DNA of 64,000 nt, from the NCBI GenBank assembly GCA_025351785.1, contig JANXVF010000038.1, positions 16,549-80,548 of the forward strand. The letters run 5' to 3'. Positions within the stretch are counted from its first letter, which is position 1; every line of letters starts with the position of its first letter. A program made the position numbers and the translations under genes. The stretch comes from Flavobacterium sp. (GTDB lineage Bacteria; Bacteroidota; Bacteroidia; Flavobacteriales; Flavobacteriaceae). The notes under the pieces were generated by a model. The model made no database searches and had not been told where the DNA came from. It was given only the letters and a program-made list of their open reading frames with translations. This document shows positions 27,651 through 37,317 of this stretch, piece after piece.

Positions 27651-28025
27651 TTATTTTAAAATTCCTTGAGAATTATCGGGAGGTGGAATTTTTCCTCCAT
27701 TTATACTTTTAGTTTTGGCATCTAATTGCTCTTTTACAGCATTATATATTTTTTTAAATTCTTTTGCATCCTGAGAATAATATTGAATATTATCGGCAAA
27801 AGTGGTACTGTCTACATTATATTTTTTTTTAACAAACTCAGTTGCTTTGGGATAACTATATTGTACTCCCATAGACTGAGATTTAGCACCTTCGAGCAAT
27901 GATAAATCATAAATAATACTTATCAAAACTTCCTTTTCTAAAAGTTTTTTGGGTGGTTTTAAGACCTCTTTTTTACAACATATTATAGTACTAATTACAA
28001 GTAACAATAAGCTTATTTTTTTCAT
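27651..28025 (-). CDS. DUF4296 lipoprotein
   Basis: The 124-residue protein has a lipoprotein signal (LVISTIICC-KK at about 8-18) and PPKKLLEKEVLISIIYDLSLLEGAK followed by KKYNVDSTTFADNIQYYSQD, the DUF4296 pattern. It is a small periplasm-facing helical protein of unknown role. It follows dihydroorotase by 9 nt, a placement I recall as common in flavobacteria. Confidence 0.88.
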   Translation of the reverse strand: MKKISLLLLVISTIICCKKEVLKPPKKLLEKEVLISIIYDLSLLEGAKSQSMGVQYSYPKATEFVKKKYNVDSTTFADNIQYYSQDAKEFKKIYNAVKEQLDAKTKSINGGKIPPPDNSQGILK

Positions 28026-28034
28026 AATTTCAAT

Positions 28035-29375
28035 TTATCGTTCAAAAAGCAAACGTTTTCCTGCTTTTAAGTCTTTTACTTTTTCATTTTCATAAACAAG
28101 TTGACCATTTACGAAAGTATGCGAAATTTTTGAATTAAAAGTGGTTCCTTCAAATGGCGACCAACCACATTTATATAAAAGACTATCCTTTTCAACTTTC
28201 ATAGGATTATTGGGATCTACAATAACCAAGTCAGCATAAAAACCTTGTTTTATAAAACCTCGTTTTTCAATTTTAAAAATCGTGGCCGGATTGTGGCACA
28301 TCTTTTCTACTATTTTTTCAATCGAAATTTTGCCTTGATGATGCGCTTCAAACATTGCAATAACAGCATGTTGAACAAGCGGCCCGCCCGAAGGCGATTT
28401 TGTATAAACTTGTAATTTTTCTTCTAAAGTATGTGGAGCATGATCTGTGGCTATAACATCAATTCGGTCGTCTAGCAAAGCTTTCCAAAGCTCACTCCGG
28501 TCGTTGCTAGATTTTATTGCCGGATTCCACTTTATTAAATTTCCTTTTGTGAGATAATCATCATCAGAAAACCACAAATGATGAATGCAAACTTCGGCTG
28601 TAATTTGCTTTTGTTCTAAAGGAATTTTATTTGTAAATAAGTCAAGTTCTTTTGCTGTCGAAATATGAAAAACATGAAGTCTTGCTCCCGTTTTTTTGGC
28701 TAAATCGATTACTTTTACTGTTGATTTATAACACGACTCAACACTTCTAATTTCTGGGTGAAATTTTACAGGAATATCGTCTCCATACTTTAATCTGAAT
28801 TTTTCAAAATTGCTTTTTATTGTGGTTTCATCTTCGCTATGAACAGCAATTAACAACTTAGTTGAAGAGAATATTTTTTCTAATGATGTTTCATTATCAA
28901 CCAACATATTACCAGTTGAGGAACCTAAAAATAGTTTTAAACCTGCAACATTTTTCGGATTTGTTTTAAGGATTTCCTCAAGATTATCATTTGTTCCCCC
29001 AATCATAAATGAGTAATTAGCAAACGATTTTTTAGATGCAATTTGATATTTTTGTTCTAATATTTCTTGGGTAATTGCATTTGGAACCGTATTTGGTTGT
29101 TCAATAAACGATGTTATGCCACCAGCAACAGCGGCTCTCGATTCAGATTCTATGTCGCCTTTGTGAGTTAATCCAGGTTCTCTAAAATGGACCTGATCGT
29201 CAATTGCTCCAGGAATTAAATAATTTCCTTTGGCATCAATAACTTTACAATTAATACTTTTTGGAATTATATTAGCACCAATATCAGCAATAAATTCACC
29301 TTCTATATACACATCGCCTTCAAAAATAATCCCTTGATTTACAATTTTGGCATTTTTAATTAAAGTGGAATCCAT
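28035..29375 (-). CDS. pyrC: Dihydroorotase
   Basis: The enzyme cyclises carbamoyl-aspartate to dihydroorotate in pyrimidine synthesis. The 446-residue amidohydrolase shows GAIDDQVHFREPG (metal HxR-type motif), GGITSFIEQPNTVPN, HVFHISTAKEL, ATDHAPHTLEEK and SGGPLVQHAV. Length and motifs fit the class I type. It lies between the polyprenol-phosphate mannose synthase and the DUF4296 gene with short gaps. Confidence 0.9.
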   Translation of the reverse strand: MDSTLIKNAKIVNQGIIFEGDVYIEGEFIADIGANIIPKSINCKVIDAKGNYLIPGAIDDQVHFREPGLTHKGDIESESRAAVAGGITSFIEQPNTVPNAITQEILEQKYQIASKKSFANYSFMIGGTNDNLEEILKTNPKNVAGLKLFLGSSTGNMLVDNETSLEKIFSSTKLLIAVHSEDETTIKSNFEKFRLKYGDDIPVKFHPEIRSVESCYKSTVKVIDLAKKTGARLHVFHISTAKELDLFTNKIPLEQKQITAEVCIHHLWFSDDDYLTKGNLIKWNPAIKSSNDRSELWKALLDDRIDVIATDHAPHTLEEKLQVYTKSPSGGPLVQHAVIAMFEAHHQGKISIEKIVEKMCHNPATIFKIEKRGFIKQGFYADLVIVDPNNPMKVEKDSLLYKCGWSPFEGTTFNSKISHTFVNGQLVYENEKVKDLKAGKRLLFER

Positions 29376-29392
29376 ATTTTATAAATTGAAGT

Positions 29393-30118
29393 TTATAGTT
29401 TATTAAAAAACTTTTTTATTCTTAATGATATTACCCCAAAAATTGCTTCTTTTATTATTGATCCACTCATTTTAGATTGCCCTTTTGTTCTATCAGTAAA
29501 AATAACAGGAACTTCCTTAATAGTATAATTTTTTGCGAAAGCTCTATATTTCATTTCTATTTGAAACGCATATCCAATGAATTTAATTTTATCAAGATTA
29601 ATATTTTCTAGTACTTTTTTATTGTAGCAAATAAATCCTGCCGTTGCATCCATAATTTTCATTCCAGTAATTAATCTGACATAAACAGATGCAAAATATG
29701 ACAATAAAACTCTGCTAAGTGGCCAGTTTACTACATTTACTCCAGTAACATATCGAGAACCAATTGCTAAATCAGCACCTTCAAAATGGCAGGCATGGTA
29801 TAGTTTTTCTAGATCATTTGGATTGTGTGAAAAATCGGCATCCATCTCAAAAATAAAATCATAATTGTGAGCTAATGCCCATTTAAATCCGTGAACATAT
29901 GCTGTTCCTAATCCTGATTTTTTTTTTCTAACTTCTACAAATAGTTGGTCTGGAAATTCTTTTTGTAACTCAATAACTTTAACAGATGTTTTATCTGGCG
30001 AGTTATCATCAACTATAAGTATGTGAAATTTCTTTTGTAACGAAAACGTAGCCCTAATTATGCTTTCGATATTTTCGATTTCGTTATAAGTAGGAATAAT
30101 CACGACGCCACAGTTCAT
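29393..30118 (-). CDS. Polyprenol monophosphomannose synthase (DPM1-like GT2)
   Basis: I chose the ATG at 30118 because MNCGVVIIPTYNEIENIE is the family start; an ATG at 30142 would add eight unmatched residues. IVDDNSPDKTS, FEMDADFSHNP, AIGSRYVTG and the end TDRTKGQSKMSGSIIKEA are diagnostic. The product moves mannose from GDP-mannose to a polyprenyl phosphate at the inner membrane, for use in periplasmic mannosylation. It heads an operon with pyrC and DUF4296. Confidence 0.9.
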   Translation of the reverse strand: MNCGVVIIPTYNEIENIESIIRATFSLQKKFHILIVDDNSPDKTSVKVIELQKEFPDQLFVEVRKKKSGLGTAYVHGFKWALAHNYDFIFEMDADFSHNPNDLEKLYHACHFEGADLAIGSRYVTGVNVVNWPLSRVLLSYFASVYVRLITGMKIMDATAGFICYNKKVLENINLDKIKFIGYAFQIEMKYRAFAKNYTIKEVPVIFTDRTKGQSKMSGSIIKEAIFGVISLRIKKFFNKL

Positions 30119-30208
30119 ATATTTTGGTAAAAGATGCCACAAAAATACTCATTTTATAAATTGATAATCTTAATAATTTTATAATACTAATTGGTGATTA
30201 AAAATTTG

Positions 30209-30216
30209 TAATTTTG
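30209..30216 (+). promoter_or_regulatory. Candidate -7 box (TAATTTTG) for DUF4271-hemD
   Basis: The TAnnTTTG ends 2 nt before the ATG at 30219 (a second ATG is at 30222). A TTGG at 30191-30194 could be part of the -33 element. If real, the transcript would be leaderless or would use a later start. Confidence 0.4.
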
Positions 30217-30218
30217 TT

Positions 30219-30887
30219 ATGATGATTTTAATTGATTTACATCCCCGAATTGTAGAAAATAAAGATTGGGCAACTATAGTGTTTATGTTAGCTTTAGCAC
30301 TTGTGGTTTTGGCAAAAACTAGTTTTGAAAATCGATTTAACGACTTTGTACGCCTTTTGGTTTCAGATAAATATATTAAAATTTATCGTGATAGTACAAA
30401 TTTATTAAGTGGTTTTACTATTTTGTTTTTCATTGTAAATATGATTTCGTTATCGTTTTTTATCCAATTGGTACTTGTACATTTTGGGTACGGATTAAAA
30501 ACAGATTGGATCCTTTTTATCCGAATTTTCACTTTATTAAACATCTTTATAGTTTGTAAATTTTTAGTCGAAAAAATTGTCGGAACATCTTTTGGCGTTG
30601 AAGAATTTATAGAAGAGTTTAATTTACAAAAAGTTAGCATAAGAACATATATAGGAATGTTGCTTTTACCAGTTTCAATTATACTCTTTTATGGTAACTA
30701 TTCAACAAATCTGATTATTTTAGGCATAATTTTTACATTATTTATAATTAATGCCATAACTTATTTAGTTTCTTTGAGAAATTATCAAAATTTATTAATC
30801 AGTAACTTGTTTTATTTTATTTTGTATCTTTGCGCTCTTGAAATAGCGCCTTACTATTTCATTTATTATTTGATTAAAAAAAATTAG
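30219..30887 (+). CDS. DUF4271 membrane protein
   Basis: The 222-residue protein has about six to seven hydrophobic segments. LIDLHPRIVENKDWATIVFMLALALVVLAKTSFENRF and the closing LYLCALEIAPYYFIYYLIKKN match what I know as DUF4271. The function is unknown. It precedes hemD by 7 nt, a conserved pairing in Flavobacteriaceae as I remember it. Two consecutive ATG codons are possible starts. Confidence 0.85.
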   Translation: MMILIDLHPRIVENKDWATIVFMLALALVVLAKTSFENRFNDFVRLLVSDKYIKIYRDSTNLLSGFTILFFIVNMISLSFFIQLVLVHFGYGLKTDWILFIRIFTLLNIFIVCKFLVEKIVGTSFGVEEFIEEFNLQKVSIRTYIGMLLLPVSIILFYGNYSTNLIILGIIFTLFIINAITYLVSLRNYQNLLISNLFYFILYLCALEIAPYYFIYYLIKKN

Positions 30888-30894
30888 AGCATCA

Positions 30895-31653
30895 ATGTCA
30901 AACTTGAAAGTGAAAACGATTCTGGTGTCACAGCCTGAGCCAAAAGTAGAAAATTCGCCTTATTTTGATTTGCAATTAAAGCACAAGGTGAAAATAGATT
31001 TTCGCCCTTTTATTCACGTAGAAGGTGTAAGCGCAAAAGAGATTAGAGCTCAAAAAGTTGACATAAACAACTTTACAGCCATAATTTTAACTAGTAAAAA
31101 TGCAGTTGATCATTTTTTTAGAGTGGCTGAAGAAATGCGATATAAAGTTCCCGAGGATCTAAAATATTTTTGCCAGTCAGAAGCAATTGCTTTCTATTTG
31201 CAAAAATATGTTGTGTACAGAAAAAGAAAAATATATGTTGGGCAAAAGGATTTTGCCGATATGAGTGCACTTTTCAAAAAGTATAAAGAAGAAAAATTTC
31301 TATTGCCAGCTTCGGATCAGTTAAACGCAGATGCTCCAATAACGCTGAACAATATGAAAGTAAACTGGACTCAGGCTATTTTTTATAAAACAGTAATGAG
31401 TGATTTGTCTGATTTAGCAGATGTTTATTATGACGTGTTAGCTTTTTTTAGCCCTACAGGAATTAAATCTTTATTCAAAAACTTTCCAGATTTTAAACAA
31501 AACGATACCAGAATCGCCGTATTTGGAAGCACAACTCAAAAAGAAGCTTTAGAACATGGTTTACGAATAGATATTTTAGCACCTACACCAGATACCCCTT
31601 CGATGACAATGGCGCTAGAAAAATATGTAGCCGACGCTAACAAAGGAAAATAG
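30895..31653 (+). CDS. hemD: Uroporphyrinogen-III synthase
   Basis: The enzyme closes hydroxymethylbilane into uroporphyrinogen III for haem. The 252-residue protein has the two-domain HemD layout: ILVSQPEPKVENSPYFDL, FTAIILTSKNAVDHFFRVAEE, KIYVGQKDFADM, then FYKTVMSDLSD, DVLAFFSPTGIKSLFKNFP and RIAVFGSTTQKEALEHGLRIDILAPTPDTPSM. HemD is poorly conserved, but the SKNAV and SPTGIKSL blocks are good indicators. Confidence 0.88.
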   Translation: MSNLKVKTILVSQPEPKVENSPYFDLQLKHKVKIDFRPFIHVEGVSAKEIRAQKVDINNFTAIILTSKNAVDHFFRVAEEMRYKVPEDLKYFCQSEAIAFYLQKYVVYRKRKIYVGQKDFADMSALFKKYKEEKFLLPASDQLNADAPITLNNMKVNWTQAIFYKTVMSDLSDLADVYYDVLAFFSPTGIKSLFKNFPDFKQNDTRIAVFGSTTQKEALEHGLRIDILAPTPDTPSMTMALEKYVADANKGK

Positions 31654-31662
31654 TAAAAACAG

Positions 31663-31694
31663 AAAATCCCAAATTTTAATTTGGGATTTTTTAT
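31663..31694. terminator. Bidirectional terminator between hemD and bioB
   Basis: AAAATCCCAAATT and AATTTGGGATTTT form a 13-bp stem with a 2-nt loop, flanked by A and T runs, between the converging hemD and bioB genes. Confidence 0.85.
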
Positions 31695-31721
31695 TTACAA
31701 ACACATAATTTATTAAACTTT

Positions 31722-32807
31722 TTATTTTGACCTCGCAGTAGCATCAAGATTTTTTTCAATTTTGTGTCCAGGGCGTGACCATTTTGGTTTTTCACCTTGA
31801 GATTCATATTTAGAGTCTTTTGCTTCAACAGTTTTAGGCTGCGAAACTTTTACAAATGGTTTTTGTGGAGACAATCCTAGTAATTTAAATAATTTCATAT
31901 CATCCTCTACATCTGGGTTTGGAGTAGTTAAAAGTTTATCTCCTGCAAAAATTGAATTAGCTCCTGCAAAAAAGCATAAGGCTTGACCCTCACTACTCAT
32001 ATTAGTTCTTCCAGCCGATAGTCTTACTTGAGTATCTGGCAGTACAATTCTAGTGGTTGCCACCATTCTTACCATTTCCCATATTTCGATAGGTTTTTCG
32101 TTTTCCATAGGAGTTCCTTCAACAGCAACTAATGCATTTATAGGCACAGATTCTGGTTGTGGATTTAGTGATGAAAGTGCAACAAGCATACCAGCTCTAT
32201 CGGCTACACTTTCTCCCATACCAATTATACCGCCACTACAAACGGTAACATTAGTTTTTCTAACATTCTCTATAGTATCTATTCTATCTTGAAATCCTCT
32301 TGTAGAGATTACCTCTTTGTAATATTCCTCTGAAGTGTCTAAGTTATGATTGTAAGCATATAGCCCTGCTTCGGCAAGTCTTTTGGCTTGATTTTCTGTT
32401 ATCATTCCCAGTGTGCAACAAACTTCCATGTCAAGTTTATTAATGGTTCTAACCATTTCTAAAACTTGATCAAATTCGGGACCATCTTTAACATTTCGCC
32501 ACGCAGCTCCCATACAAACCCTAGATGAACCGCTTGATTTTGCTCTTAAAGCTTGAGCTTTAACTTGGCTTACAGTCATTAGATCATTACCTTCAACATT
32601 TGTGTGATATCGAGCTGCTTGAGGGCAATACCCGCAATCTTCAGGGCAACCGCCAGTTTTTATAGATAAAAGTGTAGATACTTGAACCACATTTGGATTA
32701 TGATTTTTTCTATGAATTGTTGCTGCTTCAAATAATAAATCCATCATAGGTTTATTATATATTGCAATTATTTCTTCTGATGTCCAGTTATATTTGGTTA
32801 TGCTCAT
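31722..32807 (-). CDS. bioB: Biotin synthase
   Basis: This radical SAM enzyme inserts sulfur into dethiobiotin. The 361-residue protein has GGCPEDCGYCPQ with cluster ligands Cys54, Cys58 and Cys61, then RVCMGAAWRNVKDGPEFDQ, VCCTLGMI, YNHNLDTSEEYY, GIIGMGES and RLSAGRTNMSSEGQALCFFAGANSIFAGDKLLTT. It has a short charged C-terminal tail beyond the barrel. Length is normal. It stands alone on the minus strand; no other biotin genes are in the window. Confidence 0.97.
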   Translation of the reverse strand: MSITKYNWTSEEIIAIYNKPMMDLLFEAATIHRKNHNPNVVQVSTLLSIKTGGCPEDCGYCPQAARYHTNVEGNDLMTVSQVKAQALRAKSSGSSRVCMGAAWRNVKDGPEFDQVLEMVRTINKLDMEVCCTLGMITENQAKRLAEAGLYAYNHNLDTSEEYYKEVISTRGFQDRIDTIENVRKTNVTVCSGGIIGMGESVADRAGMLVALSSLNPQPESVPINALVAVEGTPMENEKPIEIWEMVRMVATTRIVLPDTQVRLSAGRTNMSSEGQALCFFAGANSIFAGDKLLTTPNPDVEDDMKLFKLLGLSPQKPFVKVSQPKTVEAKDSKYESQGEKPKWSRPGHKIEKNLDATARSK

Positions 32808-32892
32808 TATTTATTTTTTAGGTTGCTTCAAAAATGATTAATTTATATCAAAGTAAAAAATTTGATGATGTAAAAAATTATATGTTAGGTAG

Positions 32893-33360
32893 TTATTTTT
32901 TAAAGTCAGATTTTTCATCATCATCCTTAAAAGCATTTTTTGTTCTCCAATACTGCATGTTAATAAATACTACAATCAATACTGATGCTATACCTTCAAT
33001 CATTAAACCGAAGCAATACTCAGCAACAGTTGGTTTTCCGCCAAACAAAAATGCATGCGATAATTTATTTAAATATGCTTCTCCACCTTTTGTATAAACA
33101 TATATAGCTAATCCTATAATTCCTAAAACAATGCCTATAAAGCCTGTTAAACCTGATGAAACTAAGTTTGAAATATATCCTTTTTTACCTTCGATAAGAT
33201 TAGATTTTATGGTTCTATCAAGACCATAAATAATAATTAAAACATTAAATATTCTAAGAATATAATAATTTGACAATCCCAAAATTTCCATCAATAGAAA
33301 ATAAATTCCAATCCCCAAAAAGATTATAAAGCCGTTTAAAAATTCTTTAGATATTTTCAT
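32893..33360 (-). CDS. Unknown small membrane protein
   Basis: The 155-residue protein has four likely membrane helices (about 9-28, 32-48, 68-90, 115-135) and a charged C-terminal tail (TKNAFKDDDEKSDFKK). The glycine-rich third helix (SSGLTGFIGIVLGIIGLAIYVYT) is notable. I do not recognise a family. It lies between bioB and ribF with gaps of 85-86 nt and appears to be its own unit. Confidence 0.65.
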   Translation of the reverse strand: MKISKEFLNGFIIFLGIGIYFLLMEILGLSNYYILRIFNVLIIIYGLDRTIKSNLIEGKKGYISNLVSSGLTGFIGIVLGIIGLAIYVYTKGGEAYLNKLSHAFLFGGKPTVAEYCFGLMIEGIASVLIVVFINMQYWRTKNAFKDDDEKSDFKK

Positions 33361-33446
33361 AATAATAGTGTTTATGTTAAAATTTATTTACTCTCAAATT
33401 TAAAATTATTTCTGTAAGAATACAACTTTTAACATTAAAAAAATCT

Positions 33447-34388
33447 TTAAAGATTAGGTCTAGATGCTGAAAGATATTTTAACGATTCAAGTTTGTCTTT
33501 TATAAGTTGATTTTTTAATGCTTCAACTGATTCAAATTTTTGTTCTTCTCTAATTTTGTTTAAAATTGAAACTGATAAAGAAATGCTGTATAAATCAGAA
33601 TTAAAGTCAAAAAAATGAACTTCAATTGTTTTGGTTTTTCCATCAACTGTTGGTCGATTACCAATATTCATCATCCCAAAAATTGATTTATTGTTAAATT
33701 TGCTTTCTACAATATAAACCCCACTATCGGGAATTAATTTATAATTTTCATCAATTTCAATATTTGCTGTTGGAAATCCTATGGTTCTTCCAAGTTTTTT
33801 TCCAGGGATAACTCTTCCCGAAAAAAAGTAGTTATATGTTAGATAATCGTTGGCCAAATTTATTTTTCCGTCATGAATTGCATTTCTGATTTTGGTAGAA
33901 CTAACAGCGATTTCGTTTAACTCCTGAACCGAAATTTGTTCGACTTCAAAACCATATTTTTCTCCAAAAACTTTTAAATCATCAATATTGGCAGTTCTAT
34001 TTTTACCAAATCTATGGTCATATCCAATTATTATTTTTTGAATATTTAGTTTATCAATTAAAATATCTTTAACAAACTCTGCCGCCGATAATTGTGAAAA
34101 AGCCTTGTCAAAAGGATGAATAATTAGATTATCAATTGCTATTTGGTTGAGTAAATATATTTTCTCTTCTAGGGTATTGAGTAATTTTATATCCGACGAT
34201 TCTTGCAGAATCATTCTCGGATGTGGGAAAAAGGTTAAAACTACACTTTCGCAATTCAATTTTTTTGCCGAATCTTTCAGTTTTTCCAATATTTTTCTGT
34301 GTCCAATATGAACTCCATCAAAAGTCCCAATAGTAATTACAGATTTTTTTTGGTTGTTATATTCAGAAAACGAATGGTATATATGCAA
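33447..34388 (-). CDS. ribF: Bifunctional riboflavin kinase / FAD synthetase
   Basis: The enzyme converts riboflavin to FMN and then FAD. The 313-residue protein has an N-terminal nucleotidyltransferase domain (IGTFDGVHIGHRKIL with the GxHxGH motif, FFPHPRMIL, IIGYDHRFGKNR). A C-terminal flavokinase domain follows (GKKLGRTIGFPTANIE, GVYIVES, MNIGNRPTV, EVHFFDF). Length is as expected. Confidence 0.96.
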   Translation of the reverse strand: MHIYHSFSEYNNQKKSVITIGTFDGVHIGHRKILEKLKDSAKKLNCESVVLTFFPHPRMILQESSDIKLLNTLEEKIYLLNQIAIDNLIIHPFDKAFSQLSAAEFVKDILIDKLNIQKIIIGYDHRFGKNRTANIDDLKVFGEKYGFEVEQISVQELNEIAVSSTKIRNAIHDGKINLANDYLTYNYFFSGRVIPGKKLGRTIGFPTANIEIDENYKLIPDSGVYIVESKFNNKSIFGMMNIGNRPTVDGKTKTIEVHFFDFNSDLYSISLSVSILNKIREEQKFESVEALKNQLIKDKLESLKYLSASRPNL

Positions 34389-34543
34389 TTTTAAAACATT
34401 TAAGTTGGTAAATTTACACTATTCATTCCACATTGAAAAGAATCATTGAAAAACTTGTTTAATAAAAAGGAAGTCTTTCATTGCAGTATTTATAAGGATT
34501 ATCAATTAAAATGTTAAAAATTATAATGTTATAAAAAAAAAGT

Positions 34544-34551
34544 TAAATTTG
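34544..34551 (+). promoter_or_regulatory. Candidate -7 box (TAAATTTG) for the T9SS metallopeptidase
   Basis: TAnnTTTG lies 26 nt before the ATG at 34578, in the divergent region with ribF. The upstream AT tract lacks a clear -33 TTTG. Confidence 0.5.
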
Positions 34552-34577
34552 TATATTCAAAATTAAATAAACAACTA

Positions 34578-37238
34578 ATGAAAAATTTTTTACTTTTATT
34601 ATTAACTGTTTTATCTATAACTTCAGGTTATTCTCAAACAGCAAAATTATGGTCAACTGTGACAACTACAGACAATATTAGAGTTTCAAAATCGACTTTA
34701 AGACAGAGTTTTCCTGAAGATTTTAAGCTATTTAAACTTGATCTACAATCTTTTAGACAAGTATTATTTACTGCTCCTCAAAAAAATTCTAATCTTGGTG
34801 GCGCGCTAGTTTCTTTTCCAAATGTAGATGGCAAAATGGAACAATTTGAGGTTTTTGAATCTTCTAATTTTGATGCTGATTTGCAAAATCAGTTTCCAGA
34901 TATCCGCGCGTATGTAGGAATTGGAAAAGACGATGTAAATGCTCAAATAAGAATAAGTGCATCTCCTTCTGGAATCCAAACTATGGTTTTCAGAACTGAT
35001 AAATCTAATGAGTTTATGGAGCCATATAGTGCTGACGGAACTATTTATGCGGTTTATAATTCATCTAGAATTAAAGGTCAATTACCTTTTACTTGTTCTA
35101 CAGAAGACGTTGAATTATTTAATGCTAATAAGTCAACCATCACACAATTATCAAACACTAGTCAGTTAAAAACTTTTAGATTAGCCCTATCTTGTACTGC
35201 TGAATATGCTAATTATTTTGGAGCAACGAGTGCTTCAAATCTTAATTTAGTTTTAGCTGCATTTAATGCTACAATGACAAGAGTAAACGGTGTTTTTGAA
35301 AAAGATTTTGCTTGTCATATGAATTTAATATCTAACGAATCTTCTATAGTATATTACAATTCAGGAACAGATCCTTACTCAGATGCTGCAAACTTTGGAA
35401 ATTGGAATAGTGAACTTCAAGCAAATTTAACTGCAACTATAACAGAAGCTACTTACGATATTGGTCATCTTTTTGGGGCGTCTGGTGGTGGTGGAAATGC
35501 TGGATGTATAGGATGTGTTTGTGTAAATGGTAGCAAAGGAAGTGGCATAACTTCGCCAGGAGATGGTATCCCAATGGGAGATAATTTTGACATTGATTAT
35601 GTAGCTCACGAAATGGGACATCAATTTGGTGGAAATCATACATTTTCTCACACATCAGAAAATAATTCTGTAAATGTAGAGCCTGGTTCTGGTTCAACAA
35701 TCATGGGATATGCTGGTATTACTGGTTCTACAGACGTTCAAGCTCATTCTGACGATTATTTTGCATACAGAAGCATCCTACAAATTCAAACAAATTTAGC
35801 CGCAAAGACTTGTCCAATAACTACAACACTTACTAATTTACCTCCAATTATGAATGCTGGTGCGGATTATACAATTCCAAAAAGCACACCTTTCAAATTA
35901 ACTGGTAATGGGACAGATCCTAACGGAAATGTTATTTCATATTGTTGGGAAGAAAATGATGATGCTACAACTGTAGGAAGCACGCAATCATTCCCATCAC
36001 CAACGAAAACTAATGGACCAAACTTTAGATCTTTTAATCCAGTATCAAACGGAGAACGTTATTTTCCAAAACTCTCTAGTGTTGTTGCTGGTACAAACTC
36101 TACAACATGGGAAACATTGTCATCAATTGCAAGAGTTCAGAATTTTACATTAACAGGAAGAGATAATGTAGCTGGCGCAGGACAAACAGGAACCGATGCA
36201 ATGATAGTTACTGTTAGCGCTACAACTGGACCTTTTGATGTGACATCACAAACTACAGCCGAAACATGGCAACCTGGAGAAAACAGAACAATAACATGGG
36301 CTGTAAATGGTGCAAATGCATTGCCTGGTTCTTCAAATGTAGATATTATGCTGTCTACAGATGGAGGATTAACATTCCCCACAGTTTTGGTTACAGGAGT
36401 TCCTAATAATGGATCTGCCTCGATAGTGGTACCAAATGTTGCATCACAAACATGTAGAGTTATGGTAAAGCCAACAGGAAACATATATTATGACATAAAT
36501 ACTACAAATTTTTTAATAGGCTATACTATTACTACAAATTGTACTACTTATAACTATTCTATCCCTTTTACACTTCCTGATGGAGCCACTTCATATACAC
36601 AAAAATCCATAAATGTTCCAACAACTGGTACAATAAGCGACGTAAACATTACAATAAACGCAACACATCCTAACATTCAAAATTTAGTTATGGTTTTGTC
36701 AAGAACTGGTGTTGCGCTACAAAGTTTATATGTTAATAATTGTACAAGTGGTACAAATTTTAATGTAACTTTTGATAGTCAAGGTCCAGCATTTGTATGT
36801 GGTAATCCTACTCAAGGAGTATATGCATTACCAACAACATCGTCTTTAAATGTATATAATGGTTTAAATCAATCTGGGTTTTGGAATTTTGGATTTAAAG
36901 ATACTGTAGCAGGCGACATAGGAACAATAAACTCTATTGCTTTAGAAATTTGTTCTCAAACTATCGCATTAACAAATGATATTTTCAGTTTTCAAGACTT
37001 CTCACTTTCACCAAATCCAAATAATGGAAGTTTTAATATTAAGTTTAATTCGAATACTGAAAATGAAATTGGAGTCGCAGTTTATGATATGAGAGGAAGA
37101 GAAATTTTTACTAAAAGATTTTCAAATAATGGTGTTTTTAATCAAAACATTTCATTAGATAATGTTCAGTCTGGAATTTATTTAGTTAACATTCAGGATG
37201 GAGATAAAAAAATAGTCAAAAAAATCATAATAGAATAA
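34578..37238 (+). CDS. Secreted reprolysin-type zinc metallopeptidase with P domain and T9SS sorting domain
   Basis: The 886-residue exoprotein has a signal peptide at 1-20 ending in GYSQ and a propeptide-like region to ~190. The metzincin catalytic domain has HEMGHQFGGNH (zinc ligands His344, His348 and His354) and a Met-turn IMGY at Met376. A Cys-rich loop (AGCIGCVCVNGSKG) precedes the active site. Ig-like regions fill about 420-645. A proprotein-convertase P-like beta domain spans about 654-794 (FTLPDGATSYTQ, ATHPNIQNLVMVLSR, SGFWNFGFKDTVAGDIG). A type A sorting domain spans 806-886 (LSPNPNNGSFNIKF to KKIIIE). It should cross the outer membrane through the type IX system. It is transcribed alone with its own terminator. 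Confidence 0.92.
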   Translation: MKNFLLLLLTVLSITSGYSQTAKLWSTVTTTDNIRVSKSTLRQSFPEDFKLFKLDLQSFRQVLFTAPQKNSNLGGALVSFPNVDGKMEQFEVFESSNFDADLQNQFPDIRAYVGIGKDDVNAQIRISASPSGIQTMVFRTDKSNEFMEPYSADGTIYAVYNSSRIKGQLPFTCSTEDVELFNANKSTITQLSNTSQLKTFRLALSCTAEYANYFGATSASNLNLVLAAFNATMTRVNGVFEKDFACHMNLISNESSIVYYNSGTDPYSDAANFGNWNSELQANLTATITEATYDIGHLFGASGGGGNAGCIGCVCVNGSKGSGITSPGDGIPMGDNFDIDYVAHEMGHQFGGNHTFSHTSENNSVNVEPGSGSTIMGYAGITGSTDVQAHSDDYFAYRSILQIQTNLAAKTCPITTTLTNLPPIMNAGADYTIPKSTPFKLTGNGTDPNGNVISYCWEENDDATTVGSTQSFPSPTKTNGPNFRSFNPVSNGERYFPKLSSVVAGTNSTTWETLSSIARVQNFTLTGRDNVAGAGQTGTDAMIVTVSATTGPFDVTSQTTAETWQPGENRTITWAVNGANALPGSSNVDIMLSTDGGLTFPTVLVTGVPNNGSASIVVPNVASQTCRVMVKPTGNIYYDINTTNFLIGYTITTNCTTYNYSIPFTLPDGATSYTQKSINVPTTGTISDVNITINATHPNIQNLVMVLSRTGVALQSLYVNNCTSGTNFNVTFDSQGPAFVCGNPTQGVYALPTTSSLNVYNGLNQSGFWNFGFKDTVAGDIGTINSIALEICSQTIALTNDIFSFQDFSLSPNPNNGSFNIKFNSNTENEIGVAVYDMRGREIFTKRFSNNGVFNQNISLDNVQSGIYLVNIQDGDKKIVKKIIIE

Positions 37239-37254
37239 ATTAATTTATTTTACT

Positions 37255-37290
37255 AAAAAGCCGATTCAGTTTTGAATCGGCTTTTTTTTT
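37255..37290 (+). terminator. Terminator after the metallopeptidase gene
   Basis: The stem AAAAAGCCGATTCA / TGAATCGGCTTTTT with a GTTT loop is followed by a T run. The A-run on the other side means it may also serve the converging AlbA_2 gene. Confidence 0.9.
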
Positions 37291-37317
37291 ATTTTTTAAT
37301 TTGTTTATAGGGCATAA

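Noticed and set aside
32834..33097. 87-residue plus-strand frame opposite the unknown membrane protein
   Set aside because: The minus-strand frame has clean membrane helices and sensible charge pattern; the plus-strand one is its complement.
36137..36484. 115-residue open frame on the minus strand inside the metallopeptidase gene
   Set aside because: It lies wholly within a well-supported gene and shows no domain or promoter.
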